From Gadus chalcogrammus (taxonomy: Eukaryota; Chordata; Actinopteri; Gadiformes; Gadidae): 64,000 nt of DNA. The notes beneath the pieces are model-generated. The model made no database searches and had not been told where the DNA came from. It saw nothing but the letters and a program-made list of their open reading frames with translations. Numbering within the stretch: the stretch's first letter is position 1; the number at the start of each line of letters is the position of its first letter. The stretch covers positions 11,488,548-11,552,547 of the forward strand of contig NC_079420.1 of NCBI RefSeq assembly GCF_026213295.1. The letters are read 5' to 3'. Of the stretch, positions 1 through 43,464 are shown piece after piece. The position numbers were made by a program, and so were the translations under genes.

Positions 1-33
1 TCCATGAGGGACAGCGACCAGGAGGACGACTGA
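1..33 (+). CDS. cadps2: C-terminal end of an upstream gene, probably CADPS2 (partial)
   Basis: The window opens in an open frame that reads SMRDSDQEDD and then a TGA stop. A short acidic Ser/Asp/Glu tail fits the end of the CAPS/CADPS family, which primes dense-core vesicles for exocytosis. CADPS2 is also the expected neighbour: in human the order is CADPS2-FEZF1-AASS-PTPRZ1, and the orientation here (+) agrees. Only ten residues are visible and no splice acceptor is in view, so the call rests mainly on synteny. Another gene's 3' end cannot be excluded. Confidence 0.45.
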   Translation, partial: SMRDSDQEDD

Positions 34-710
<677 letters not shown>

Positions 711-763
711 AAGACGTCACGTGCTGAAGCTGTTTAACTGATCTGGTTTGTGCTCATAAGGTG

Positions 764-765
<2 letters not shown>

Positions 766-832
<67 letters not shown>

Positions 833-960
833 CAAAACGCATGCACACACACACACACACACACACACACCAAAACGCATGCACACACACACACACACAG
901 ACTCACAAGTACGCGTACACACACAAACACGTACAAACACACAAGTACAAGCACACACAT
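766..960. repeat. (CA)n compound microsatellite
   Basis: A pure CA run (766-830) is followed by two shorter CA runs separated by repeated AAACGCATGCA spacers, then by degenerate CA up to about 960. Confidence 0.95.
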
Positions 961-1639
961 TCAATCAAATTATTATGTGTATTAAAATCGGCCAAATAAC
1001 AAATCGGATTTAGTAGTATAAATAATGGATTCATTACTAGATCATTTATAAATAATCTATCTACAAAGGAGCAGCATCAATTATTTAAATGAGCAGAATG
1101 CATTTATTTTAGGTATTCATATATTACAGTGTTTTTAACAGTAGCAATATTCTTTATAAAGCAATCGGTTAGGCTATTAGTACAAAATATATTTACATGC
1201 GAAACAAAATGAGGTTTAGAATTGTTTTATGGTTCAGGTTCAAATGATTTTTGTCGATGATAATTGACATAGGATAGTGTTAAAAGAGGAACCCGTTTTC
1301 CTCAATCAGAACTTGGGAACTTTATTAACGCAGATCGGATCGTAAACTTATGAATTGCAACGCGTCGCGTTAGAGTCATATACCGGCCCGGTTCACATCC
1401 ACGTCCCGTTAGAGGACCAAACCGGCCCGGTTTCACCGTCACCAGTCGGCCCGTCAGCAGAGCGTCATAACCTCGTAATAAATGTTCACATCAGATAGGC
1501 CTATGTGGAGTAACGTCGTTATTTTAATAATTCAAACTTCAGATTCCTAAAGTCCCGGAGAAAAAACAACAGCAGGTTTAATCTGCACGTTTCGTTCCCG
1601 ACGTTAGAATGAATGAGTGATGAATGAAGTTATTAATGG

Positions 1640-1990
1640 ATTCACGTCTGCGAAATTTCTTCCGTTTGGCGCGCGGGCGGCGGTCTGCGGATTAGCGAGG
1701 CGCTGGAGCGCAATTAAAGAGATTTAGACGCGAAGTCAAATCATTAGACTGATGGTTTTGAAGACGTCTCCCATCCTAATCCTCCCCCAAACGGTGGACA
1801 AAAGGTGGGACGGGCCGCGATGAGCGGGCGGTGGGGGGGGGGGAGGAAATGTGAGCCCCGCGGAAGACGCGCCTCGCCGCGTCCGCGCCGTGTCCTGCGC
1901 CCTGCTCATTTAGAGGCGCTGATTAGAAACCACTTGACACCCAATTACCTCCCGACGCTCCACGGCGGGAGAATCACACGGCGACAATAC
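1640..1990. promoter_or_regulatory. Candidate conserved noncoding element upstream of fezf1
   Basis: This is a compositionally balanced, non-repetitive island between AT-rich tracts. It contains several homeodomain-type cores (CAATTAAAG, AATCATTAGAC, CTGATTAGAA, CCAATTACC) set in GC-rich sequence. Developmental transcription factor genes such as fezf1 usually have enhancers of this kind a few kb upstream. Function is inferred from composition and position only. Confidence 0.3.
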
Positions 1991-3480
1991 CGTAATACGA
2001 TAATAACATCTGAGTGTCATAATAATAATAATATCACACGGTACGGTAGTTATATGATAATAATAATATAACACTGTCATAATAATAACATAGGCCTACT
2101 CTATAAGAATAATATCTTAGCATCATAATAACATCTTAGTGTCATAATAACATCTTAGTGTCATAATTATAATATCTTAGTGTCATAATTATAACATCTT
2201 AGTGTAATAATAACAACATAGTGTCATAACGTCTCAATAATAACATTACCATCATATAATAATAACATCTTAGTGTCATAATAATAAAAACATCACATTA
2301 ATAACAAGTCCTTCATATAATAATAATATCTTAGTGTCATATGATATAAAGTTCATAACAATACAATTGTATAATAACATCTTAATGTGATAATAACATC
2401 ACATTAATAACATGACCATAATAATAACATCTTAGTGTCACAATAATAATTGAAACCTCACATTAATAACAACCCAATACTATAATAATACCTTGATTAT
2501 AACATCTCAGTTTCATGATATTAATATCACATTAATAACGATACCCATCATATGATAACATCTTAGTGTCATACTAATATCACATTACCAACGATACCAT
2601 CATATAATAATAACATCTTAGTGTCATTATAATATCAGATTAATAACCATACCCGTAATATAATATCTTTGTGTCCTAATAATAATATCACATTAATTAC
2701 AATACCATAATGATAATAGTATAAATATACTACAGTGTCATAATAATAATAACATCAGATTAATTACATGATTATATTCTAACATTGTGCCATAATAATA
2801 ACATCACATTAATAACATTAATGATGATAATATCATATTAATAACGAGAATAACAGGCGATAATCATCATGAATTTAATAATAATAAAATACAATTGTCA
2901 TAATACAGAAAATAACAAAACTATATTGTTCAAATATTATAATAACTATAATAATACAATCATAGTCATTACATTAAGAAAAATCGTATTGTCGCAATAT
3001 AATATTATAGATGATTTTGTCGAACATTTAACTAAATTAGGAAAAACGCATAAATGCTATCATAAGGATTTCTGTCTCGCCGTGTCGACATGGACACGCG
3101 CCAAACCGTCCTCACACTTTATCACGACATGCTCTCTACGATATAATGTCACCAATACTGATAATATTAAAACTTATAAATTAATATGAATAGAATGATA
3201 TTTAATGTGGAATAATGATTCAAATGTATGATAATAATAATAAAATAGGACAATGTATATAGATGATAATATAAGTTAATATGACATTCCTCATCATCAA
3301 TAATTGCAATAATTATTAGCATATTTGTATTATTATTCATAATATAATTTATGTTAAGCTATTATGACATTTTGTTTTCGTTTGACTTATTTAACAATAT
3401 TTCAACCATTACTCCACTGATAGGCCTATTTATTATTCATTAATTATATTTATTTTATTTCCTAATTCAATTCCAACAAA
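1991..3480. repeat. AT-rich degenerate tandem array (ATAATA / catcttagtgtcataat)
   Basis: About 1.5 kb is dominated by ATAATA triplets. A loosely repeated motif, catcttagtgtcataat, alternates with atcacattaataac. The array decays into plain AT-rich DNA after about 2870. The open frame at 2869-3189 is low-complexity Asn/Ile and is not credited as a gene. Confidence 0.8.
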
Positions 3481-3765
3481 TTATAAGCTCGGCGTCGCGC
3501 GCGGCGCGTGGCAGTAGGACGGCCTACCTTAACTCCGCTCGAGGCCTGCTCTGATTCTTATTGGCTCAAGACGACATCTTCTCTCCCGGCGGGCCGGCAG
3601 GACTCTCTGATCTCCTCAGCTCGAGAGGTGGAAGAGGAACGCTCGCTCCTCTCTGACAGCCTCACTGGCGCGTGCACAGCTCTCCATCACAGAGTGTCGA
3701 TATGAATTAAACTCTATGATCAGGCTATCGATTTAATCAAAAATAATAAGGCCTCGCGGAGAGCT

Positions 3766-3766
<1 letters not shown>
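3481..3766 (+). other. Non-repetitive GC-rich block upstream of fezf1
   Basis: A CpG-rich segment (GCGTCGCGCGCGGCGCG) is followed by an inverted CCAAT box (ATTGGCTC near 3560) and by ATTA-containing sequence. It could be a distal promoter or enhancer. No coding potential is recognised. Confidence 0.3.

Positions 3767-3846
<80 letters not shown>
3767..3846. repeat. (TG)n microsatellite
   Basis: About 40 uninterrupted TG units lie roughly 700 bp upstream of the fezf1 start codon. Confidence 0.96.
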
Positions 3847-3847
<1 letters not shown>

Positions 3848-3849
3848 TG

Positions 3850-4544
3850 TGTTATCCGATAAGATCAGCTGTGATTGGTGGTTAAAACAACGCAATCTTT
3901 CTCTTCATTTCGTCAGTTTACGCGCGGTGCGTAACGGAAGCGCTCGGACCGCTTTGGTTCGTCTCGAAGAATGAACGTCTCGATCTGATGTCACGCGCTG
4001 ACCCCCATCTCCACATCCCCCTCCCCCCTGCTGGGCGTCTGTCGTGTCGCGCGATTTAAAATAAAACCGCACGGAGTCGCGAGGGGACCCTGGATTCTCC
4101 AAATGCCTTCCAGTGGAACAAGAAGTGTCTCGCTCCTCTTCCTCCTGTAGGACCTCCTCCTCCACCTCCTCCTCCTCCTCCTCCTCTTCCTCCGCGACCC
4201 ATCGCAGCGGCTCGCGCGGTCACGAGTGGAAGTGGAATTGACCAATTATCCATTTAACTTTCCTCCTTAAAGACCGCGAGCTCCCGCCGCGCCGTCAAGT
4301 GCCGCTAGTCCCACGACAACAACAGCAACAGCAACCGCACGCGCGAGGAGAAGTAGACGCGCGGGAACAGCGAGGGGGGCTTCGACGCTTCGACGCGCAG
4401 GAACAGCGAGGGGGGCTTCGACCACTCGACGCTTCGAGGCGCGGGTCTCACGCTCCAGATGACGTCCGTCCCCGCGCGGCACTGAGCCGGTAAACGGGAG
4501 AGCTCACGGTGCGCCGACAGGAAGCGGAGGAGGAGACTCTAATC
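3850..4544 (+). promoter_or_regulatory. fezf1: Presumed fezf1 promoter and 5' UTR
   Basis: The 700 bp before the fezf1 ATG are GC-rich with many CpGs. A TATA-like TTTAAAATAAAA lies near 4055. Further on are a TCC-triplet tract (about 4150-4195), CAG-type triplets near 4320 and a duplicated segment (about 4366-4425). The transcription start cannot be fixed from sequence. No start codon before 4545 gives a better match to the FEZF1 N-terminus. Confidence 0.4.
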
Positions 4545-7370
<2,826 letters not shown>

Positions 7371-7642
7371 GCCCCCCCTTCCCCCACCCCGAGATCACAC
7401 ATATTTACGCAGAGCGCGCGGGGGCCCCGCGGGATTGGGGCCCCCACCTCCGAGACGTCACCTGGACCCCCCGCGGTCTCCCCTCATTGGTTCGTTCTGG
7501 TCTCCAGCTCAGGATTCTTGTGAAGTGTTCTCCTATTTATTGAAGTGGTTCCACCGTTGCACTCTGAGATGCAGAAGGGGGTCCACCGGAGACCCGACCG
7601 TCTGAGGACCGACCTACACAACGTGTGTCCACACCCTGGTTG

Positions 7643-7648
7643 AATAAA
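7643..7648 (+). promoter_or_regulatory. fezf1: fezf1 poly(A) signal AATAAA
   Basis: A canonical AATAAA lies 273 bp after the fezf1 stop, giving a short 3' UTR. It is the first good signal downstream. Confidence 0.7.
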
Positions 7649-7689
7649 TGCTTAAACCTTAAATCATGAAACCGCGTGTCGTTATTACC

Positions 7690-8480
7690 GCTCAGTGAAC
7701 ACGGGATGATGTTCTGATGACGAGATCCTGGTCCTCGTAGCCAGTCCGGTGTGTTCTGCTCTGGTGGTCTGGTCGTGGGGGATGGGGTCTGGTCTGATGG
7801 GATGTTGTCTGGTCTGGTACCGTTCTGGTCTGGTCGGGCTCCTTGTGTTTCGCGGTGTGTTGCTCCCTCGTGTGGACGCCGGGGAGGTTGGAGTCACCAT
7901 TGAACTACTGGGGAACTTTTAAATAAAGAACAAATCAACTAACCCCGTTTAATTAACACGGGGCGCATATGCTTCAAACTCAACCAGACGCTCGGTCCGA
8001 CTCAAGCCTATAGGCTCGGTCCTACTCGTAGCCTATTAATTCTCCGTCCTGGTTTACCCTCGTCCCCTCCTTTATGAAAACGGTCTTAATATTGGAACTC
8101 TAACCTTTTTATAACATTCATAATGCTAATTGTTAGGATTCATAATAATAATCATGTTAATGTTGTATTATAATAGGCTAATCAAAATGTTAGGAATCAT
8201 TATAATGATCATAATGTTAATGTTTTATTATAATAATCGTAATCTTAGTGTTTTAGAAAGATACTATAATGTTAGTGTTTTATTATAATAATCATAATGT
8301 TAATGTTGTATTACAATTATCATAATGTTTGCGTTTTATTATAATAATCATAATCATAATTTTAGTGTTCTATAATAGGCCTAATAACAATAATAATAAC
8401 CTTCGTGTTTTATAATAGAAATAATCATCTTTTTTTTTGTATTTTATCATAATAATTATAATGCTCGTGTTTTATTATGA
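7690..8480. repeat. Intergenic: GTCTGGTCTGG repeats, then ATAATAATCATAATGTTA array
   Basis: A short repeat of gtctggtctg lies around 7760-7845. Positions 8080-8480 form a degenerate array of about 45-bp units based on ataataatcataatgttagtg. No gene is seen. Confidence 0.7.
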
Positions 8481-8730
8481 CGATAACAACAACATGAGGA
8501 ACGGAGGTCTGATTTAGTCCGGACCTTGGACTTCCGGGTCTCGGACTTCAGAGAATGTCATCGATTTGGAGATCCGGGAATTACTCGGATAATGATCAAA
8601 AGGAAATATTGGAATCCATCCCATAATACCTCGAGTGGAACGCAGCAGACCGGAGGAGGCCCTCCTGAACACGTCCAGATCCCTGACGGTCAACCATCTG
8701 ATCACTTCTGCACGTTTTACTATCAACGGC

Positions 8731-9068
8731 CAGTGGCGGAATCAGTGGACAAAGTGTCTTATTGGCTGCCCTCTACATGTGAAAAAAAATATTGGGTGCC
8801 CTCTGGTGCCCCTTCATACAATAAATTATGACGATGAGCCCTCCAGAACAAGAAAATTCGACAATGTGCCTCAATGAGTGCCCTCTTAATGCCCTTACAG
8901 TGCCTCCATGGTTAAAAAAAAGTGCCCTCTAGAGTGCTGAATACGAGAGAAAGTACCGTACATGATGCATCATAGCTTTTTGCACGCTGGTTGGGCCCCA
9001 TGTTGTGCAGAATGTGCCCTTTTTATTTTTTCGCCCCTGCCCTTCAAACAGTCTGAGTCCACCACTAA
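8731..9068. mobile_element. Putative hAT-type MITE
   Basis: The 5' end CAGTGGCGGAATCAGTGG and the 3' end, whose reverse complement reads TTAGTGGTGGACTCAGAC, form imperfect terminal inverted repeats. The interior carries several GTGCCCTCT motifs. No clear target duplication or transposase is visible. Confidence 0.45.
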
Positions 9069-9179
9069 ACTGCACAAAGAAATCCAACGAAAGTGAAGCA
9101 ATGTCCTGAACATGAGACGATACACCGGCCGTCAGGACGTCACGCAGCATGACACCGCGGCGGAGGAGACCGAATGGGA

Positions 9180-9480
9180 CCACTGGGGTGGGTGGTTTGG
9201 GGGGGCTGATACATGTTATACATGTTATCGATATAACATATCATGAATGCATAACATATTGGCTAAGGCTTGCAGGGCCTCCATGAGACATGTTCTAATA
9301 ATGTGGTAGGCCTACATGGTACAAGGCCTTCAGGTGAGGCATGTTATATATATGTTATCCTGTGGTAGGCCGGTGAGACATGATATATAATATGTGATAC
9401 TGTGGCAGGCAGGTGAGACATGTTATAGAGAGTATGTGATACTAGGCCTATAGGTTACGACAAAGGTTTGGTTAATGATA
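9180..9480. repeat. Degenerate ggtgagacatgttatat repeats
   Basis: Four or five loosely similar units of about 60 bp contain aggtgagacatgttata and gtggtaggc. This is intergenic and shows no coding potential. Confidence 0.6.
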
Positions 9481-10193
9481 TGCAGATTCTGACTGTGATC
9501 GCTATGAATAATAACAAACCTAATATTATAATCCTAATATATATGCAACCTATTATTATTAACCATGTGTATATAACCTAATATTATAAATGTAACCTAA
9601 TGTTATCATATAGGTATATTAGCTGAGCTCCAGGTCACATGTTAATAAGGTAATCTGCATATTCTGTCTTTGTACTTTTCAGACCATTTATCAAAGGACA
9701 TAGATGGATATGCTTAGTACGATCTTTATATTATAACATGTTGTGTACAGTACAACTTAGTACATATATAATCTAAACTAAAGTCTTGACCACCTAGTTG
9801 TATTGTACTATAAAGTATTGAGTACGAGATGTGAGCAGCCACCCTGAAGGCGGGTGTTTCACCAGCGATGAGCACTGGAGACCCAGTGGGTGTTTCTGAC
9901 TGAGCTTCTTCCAACGGTGTTCAGCCTTCGGTATGGGTGGACAGAGTTACCGCTCTACACTGAGCTGAACGGAGAGACGGCGAGTCCAGGATCGCTCACT
10001 TCTTCCCCTCCAGAGAAACCTTTCAGACGTTGTGAAGAAGTGGTCATCGCCCATCTGTCGGTTGGTCTTTATTGACCTTTTGAACATGTAGAAATCCTTT
10101 GTTGAATGCAAAGAACGATACATTTGGACAGTTGGAATCAGGTCTGCGCTAAATGTTACGGGATATGCCTCTCACCATCGTGTTCCTGGAGAT

Positions 10194-10725
10194 GTTGGTG
10201 TGGAACCAGCTCAGAACCAGAGAGAGATGATGGGTTCTGCTCAGAACCAAAGAGATGAGCGTGGGGTTCTGCTCAGAACCAGAGAGAGATGATGGGTTCT
10301 GCTCAGAACCAGAGATGATAGGGTTCTGCTCAGAACCAGAGAGATGATGGGGTTCTGCTCAGAACCAGAGAGAGATGATGGGTTCTGCTCAGAACCAGAG
10401 AGATGATAGGGTTCTGCTCAGAACCAGAGAGAGATGATGGGTTCTGCTCAGAACTAGAGAGAGGATAGGGTTCTGCTCAGAACCAGAGAGAGATGATGGG
10501 TTCTGCTCAGAACCAGAGAGATGATAGGGTTCTGCTCAGAACCAGAGAGAGATGATGGGTTCTGCTCAGAACTAGAGAGAGGATAGGGTTCTGCTCAGAA
10601 CCAGAGAGAGATGATAGGGTTCTGCTCAGAACCAGAGAGAGATGATAGGGTTCTGCTCAGAACCTGAGAGATGATGGGGTTCTGCTCAGGACCAGAGAGA
10701 TGATAGGGTTCTGCTTAGAACCAGA
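10194..10725. repeat. Minisatellite, unit about 30 bp (gggttctgctcagaaccaga)
   Basis: About 17 tandem units of gggttctgctcagaaccaga plus a variable gagagatgat stretch. There is a higher-order alternation between longer and shorter units. Confidence 0.93.
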
Positions 10726-11089
10726 CATGAGCTTCGGGTTCTGAGCAGAACTTCCATGTGACCTCATCAGGGTCTGGGCTCCTCTGACCGTCGGTTAAAG
10801 GTTTATATGATCCCTTCATTTGACTTCTAACATGCTTTAATCCCTTTTTAGGAAACGTTGTTTTGAGTTTAATTTGAGACCATAATTTATACTATTGCTT
10901 TTGACCCTCTTTAATAGAATTACATTGCTTCGGTTTCATCCATATACTAAGTTTGATCATTTTCTCTATTGACGATACATGTTAAGGTTTAAATTAGCAA
11001 GAAACAAACTACCAATTATATGAAACACCTCATATCACAGTATCAATAGTCATAACATGGGTCGGCTCAGTGGAACACGCATGTGCAGT

Positions 11090-12314
11090 AGGCCTACGTG
11101 ATTCGCGGCGCCGCAGGACGGCGCTTGTCAAGGCTGGTAGAGGTGAACGGTAACCAGCGGAATGAAAGGAATGCAGCATCATCATCCAAATTCGGCCTGA
11201 GATTAGAATCACATCGCAGGTAAAAGCTTACTGGCAAATAACGAGCGTCAAGTCCAATTTAAAGTCCACAAAAGCACCTTTCCTCCGCCTCGCCGTGGTT
11301 TCACGGCTGTGTTTGCCTCTGTCGTTAACCTTTATATGTCTTAAAGTTAGAGTAGGGTCGTCTCGGCCCGCGTCATTAGCGTCATCAGCGTGCGACGCCG
11401 GCAGGTTTACGTCAGCACGTGAGGAGGCCGAGCCGGACCTCTGGACACTGATTGGACAGAAGGATCTTCTGAAAGTAACACCGAAGTGACTCCCTTCCCG
11501 GTAGATCCTCTGTCCCCCTTGCAGGTAGTTGTTGGTTCATCAAAAACTTTGTGATTGCATTCTCACGGCGGATCTCCCGTTGCGTGTCGGTGACGCGCGG
11601 TGCGTAAAGCCGCCCTAAGGTCTGGTTTGGAGGCGCCGTTCGATCCCCGCTGTGTCACCCTGCAGACTCGAGTCAAGGAGGAACCGATCCGCATTTAGAA
11701 ACAGCCCGCACGGTAGGGCTGTTTCCTTCCCCCTCGCTGCACTCATGGGAACTAACCACCAGTACTAAGCCCTGCAGCTATAGTGCTACTCACAAACTAA
11801 CCAGTGCGTAAAGCTCTCCACTAATCCAGCACACCGCTGACAACCTTCTACGTTTCTGCGAGACTGGAGGGATTGGCTCTGAAGGTAATCGATAGTGTGG
11901 GAAACTAAACGTGAGTCTGACGCAGAAAAGTCGCCAAGGTTAAACAAATTAGAATTATATGCAATTCTAAGTTAAACTTGTTATTTAAATCTTTCTTCTT
12001 CGAACTCGTCAAACATAATTGCTGATGGAATTGTTGTTGAACAAAAAAATAATTGGCAAATGTATTTTCAATTTGAGGGTCCCTTATTTTGAAAAATATA
12101 TAACCCAGGATACAGTACCTGCCCTGGGGAGTCCACACCACATCAGTGTGTCTTAATCAAGTGTGTGTGTAATACGTGTAACAGTGTGTAACAATATGAT
12201 GGTGTGTGTGACACCGTGTATGACCCTGTGTGTGTAAAAATGTGACTGTGTGTGGGTTACAATGTGACGTTGTGTGTAACAATGTGACGTGTGTGTGTGT
12301 GTTCCCCCCTGCAG
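11090..12314 (+). other. aass: Presumed aass promoter/5' noncoding exon region
   Basis: This region is mostly non-repetitive, with CpG-containing blocks at 11100-11160 and 11340-11700. The first aass coding exon is preceded by a good acceptor (ending at 12314) only 10 bp before the ATG, so at least one upstream noncoding exon must exist. It probably lies here, but I cannot place its donor with confidence. Confidence 0.35.
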
Positions 12315-12324
12315 GTTGTGCACC

Positions 12325-40751
<28,427 letters not shown>

Positions 40752-41725
40752 AGGAGGAGGAGAGGAGAACTCTGCAAGAGTTGAGGAAGGGAGACGAGGA
40801 GTAGAGGAGAGGAGGAGTAGTCTGCAGGAGTAGAGAAGGAGGAGAGGAGGTGAGGAAGAGAAGCATATCACTGTAGCTATGACGGGCAGACAGACAGACA
40901 GGCAGGCAGGCAGACAGACAGACAGAAGGTTTATTATTTGAAATCCAGAAACACGTTTACTTACTCAATGAAACCGTTACACCGAACCAAGTGGACTATT
41001 GAGTCTATAACCAGCAGTCACTAGTCCTGTGGCTGGAGTAGTGAGTCTATAACCAGCAGTAACTAGTCCTGTGGCTGGACTAGTGAGTCTATAACTAGCA
41101 GTTACTAGTCCTGTGAATGGACTAGTGAGTATAACCAGCATTAAATAGTCCTGTGGCTGGACTAGTGAGTCCATAACCAGCACTAATTAGTCCCGTGGTT
41201 AGGGTTAGTTAGTAGTGAACAAAAGAGCTGTCTCCTCATCTCTCGCCTCCTTTCTGGCTGTCAAGACAACCATGGTAACGCTGATGCACCGCCCTGGCCT
41301 CCCCTGATTGGTGCGATCAGTCCATGTGACCCCGGTTGTCTGCACCCGCCCTCTTTATGTTCCGTCTGCTCATTGGCTCCCGGCTCCCTCCCCTTCTAAA
41401 TGTCAGTATTTATATTAAGATCTGAAAGCTGTATTTTCTTACACTACGAACAATCACTATCGTTACATATTTCTATTTTTTACTAAAGGTCAAAGTCAAT
41501 TATTTTAGGGTCAGAGTTCTAAGGGACGATTGTTGTTTGAAACACGTTTAACATGTTTAACATGTTGCATTACACCCGTGTGTGTGTTTGTGTGTGTCTT
41601 TGTGTGTGTCTGTACTGCTGGGATGGTCTGGGACGAGACATTATCTCTGCTGTTACTTGTTTTCATTTTTCCTTCTGCATTAAAGATGGAACGTGCAACA
41701 TGTGTGTACCTCTATCTACATTAAA
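40752..41725 (+). other. aass: aass 3' UTR with two poly(A) signals
   Basis: This noncoding region follows the TAG stop. It includes gaggaggag purine repeats (40750-40860), a (CAGA)n tract (40888-40926) and a 40-bp repeat, ctagtcctgtggctggacta (41000-41200). ATTAAA at 41679-41684 and at 41720-41725 are candidate poly(A) signals. Confidence 0.55.
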
Positions 41726-41729
41726 GATG

Positions 41730-42180
41730 ACGTTTAAAGATACTCTATTCAACAAAACTTAAATCAGCCTCTCTCTCGTTGGACCCTGGCGTGGTGGCGT
41801 TGTGCGTTGTCGCGCTGTGGCGTTGTGGCGGAGGGACGGGGAAAGCAAGTGACTGCAGAAGGCCGTCGTACCAAAACAATGCGCTTAGAGAAACCCCGAA
41901 ACCAAAACACTTGTAATCGTCTGTTCGGAGGCAGCGATGCGAACTAGGCCAGCGCTCACCGAGCGGCCGTCATTATGTCATTAGGAGAAGTCAGAAATGC
42001 AAACGAGCCGGCGGCTGGTGGGGGGGGGGTGGGGGGGGGGGGGGGGGGGGGACCTGACCTACTTTCTTCCCCGACCGCTCACTTCTGGTGTCGCCGTGGC
42101 GATTAATGGCCAAGACGTCAAAACAACAACTGGGGGCTTAAGACGCTTTGGTGCCACGCTCCTCCGTCAGCGAGAGGAAG
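41730..42180. other. Intergenic gap between convergent aass and ptprz1
   Basis: Single-copy sequence with a 30-bp near-pure G tract (42020-42050). No gene is seen. Confidence 0.6.
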
Positions 42181-42184
42181 ATCC

Positions 42185-42640
42185 TCCACCCTGACAACAC
42201 CCCCACCCTAACCACTCCCACAGCCCACCCCACCTCCCTGACCTCCACCGCTGCCTCCCTGACCTCCACCTCCCTGACCTCCACCTCCCTGACCTCCACC
42301 GCTGCCTCCCTGACCTCCACCTCCCTGACCTCCACCTCCCTGACCTCCATGCCGCCTCCCTTACCACCACCTCCCTGACCTCCACCTCCCTGACCTCCAA
42401 CTCCCTGACCTCCACCTCCCTGACCTCCACCTGCCTGACCTCCACCTCCCTGACCTCCACCTGCCTGACCTCCACCTGCCTGACCTCCACCTGCCTGACC
42501 TCCACCTGCCTGACCTCCACCGCCGCCTCCCTTACCACCACCTCCCTGACCTCCACCTCCCTGACCACCACCTCCCTGACCTCCACCTCCGGGACCTCCA
42601 CCACCCTGACCTCCCCCCTTGCCCCCCTCACCTCCCCAAA
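42185..42640. repeat. cctccctgacctccac minisatellite between the convergent genes
   Basis: About 30 units of 12-15 bp (ctccctgacctccac) with variants. The strand composition is strongly C-rich. Glycine/valine-rich open frames on the minus strand are artefacts. Confidence 0.95.
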
Positions 42641-42675
42641 ACAAGCAAGGCCACAAAGAGTCTGGTTCCAAGATG

Positions 42676-42681
42676 TTTATT
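42676..42681 (-). promoter_or_regulatory. ptprz1: ptprz1 poly(A) signal (AATAAA on the minus strand)
   Basis: The minus strand reads AATAAA about 650 bp after the ptprz1 stop codon. It ends an AT-rich, mostly non-repetitive 3' UTR (42682-43332) that contains a short gggtctagaccagaccc repeat (43090-43230). Confidence 0.65.
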
Positions 42682-43332
42682 TCTTAGTTCTCTATCTACA
42701 ATTTGGGGTCAGTACCCATAATATTTAGCACAGTTTATTATAAAAAACAACATACTACTACATAATTAGAATTTAATGGTATACGTTTAAATCCCTAGAA
42801 AATAGTCCAATATAAAATCTAGCGGTATAAATAGAGATTTGGTCCATTGAGTTCTAGATTATTCTGTACATTAGCGTGGTCTCGTGGGTTCAGTGCCCGC
42901 CTGGATTCAAACGTCTACAAAAGATTCCCTTTTACCCATTTGGCGTGTGGCCGATAAATAGAGTTTAAGAGCGGTTAGTTATCGAGCCGCTGGTTAGCAT
43001 GAGTTAGTCTACAGTCCTATTACATCTGGACCAACAAAAGAGGAGAAGTACAAAAAAACAAGGCACAATAACAAGTCCAACCTGTCAACAACGTCCAGTA
43101 GACCCCTCAGACCCAGCAAGACCTAGGGTCTAGAACAGGTGGTCCCATCAGGACCTAGGGTCTAGACCAGACCCAGCAGGACCGAGGGTCTAGACCAGAC
43201 CTGGTGGTCCCAGTAGGGTCTAGGTTCTAGACCAGTCCGGGAGATGGGGCCTGTTGATTGACGGCAAGGGGCAGGGGAGGTGGTGGGAGGAGGTGATGGC
43301 TGAATGTGGATTCCTGGCTTCTGATTGGATGT

Positions 43333-43464
43333 TCACACCAAAGACTCCAGGCTCTCTGCGGTCGTGGAGGCGGGGCTTGCGGTGTGGGAGGAGTCAAGGA
43401 GCTTCTGGTCCTGCTGAGACCCGACCAGACTCAGCAGGGTCCGGTACAGGAGCTGGACCTGGTC
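43333..43464 (-). CDS. ptprz1: ptprz1 last exon
   Basis: Encodes 43 residues from [14 protein letters not shown] to SLESLV and a TGA stop. The first part completes the final helix of the D2 domain. The tail matches the family's PDZ-binding end. The acceptor is gggtttcag. Confidence 0.93.
   Translation of the reverse strand, partial: DQVQLLYRTLLSLVGSQQDQKLLDSSHTASPASTTAESLESLV

Noticed and set aside
10194..10725. CRISPR-like regularly spaced repeats
   Set aside because: Units are contiguous and near-identical with no unique spacers, in a vertebrate genome. It is an ordinary minisatellite. The same applies to 23405-24062 and 49127-49510.
42138..42671. Gly-rich 177-codon frame
   Set aside because: The reverse of the CCTCCCTGACCTCCAC minisatellite; no gene features.
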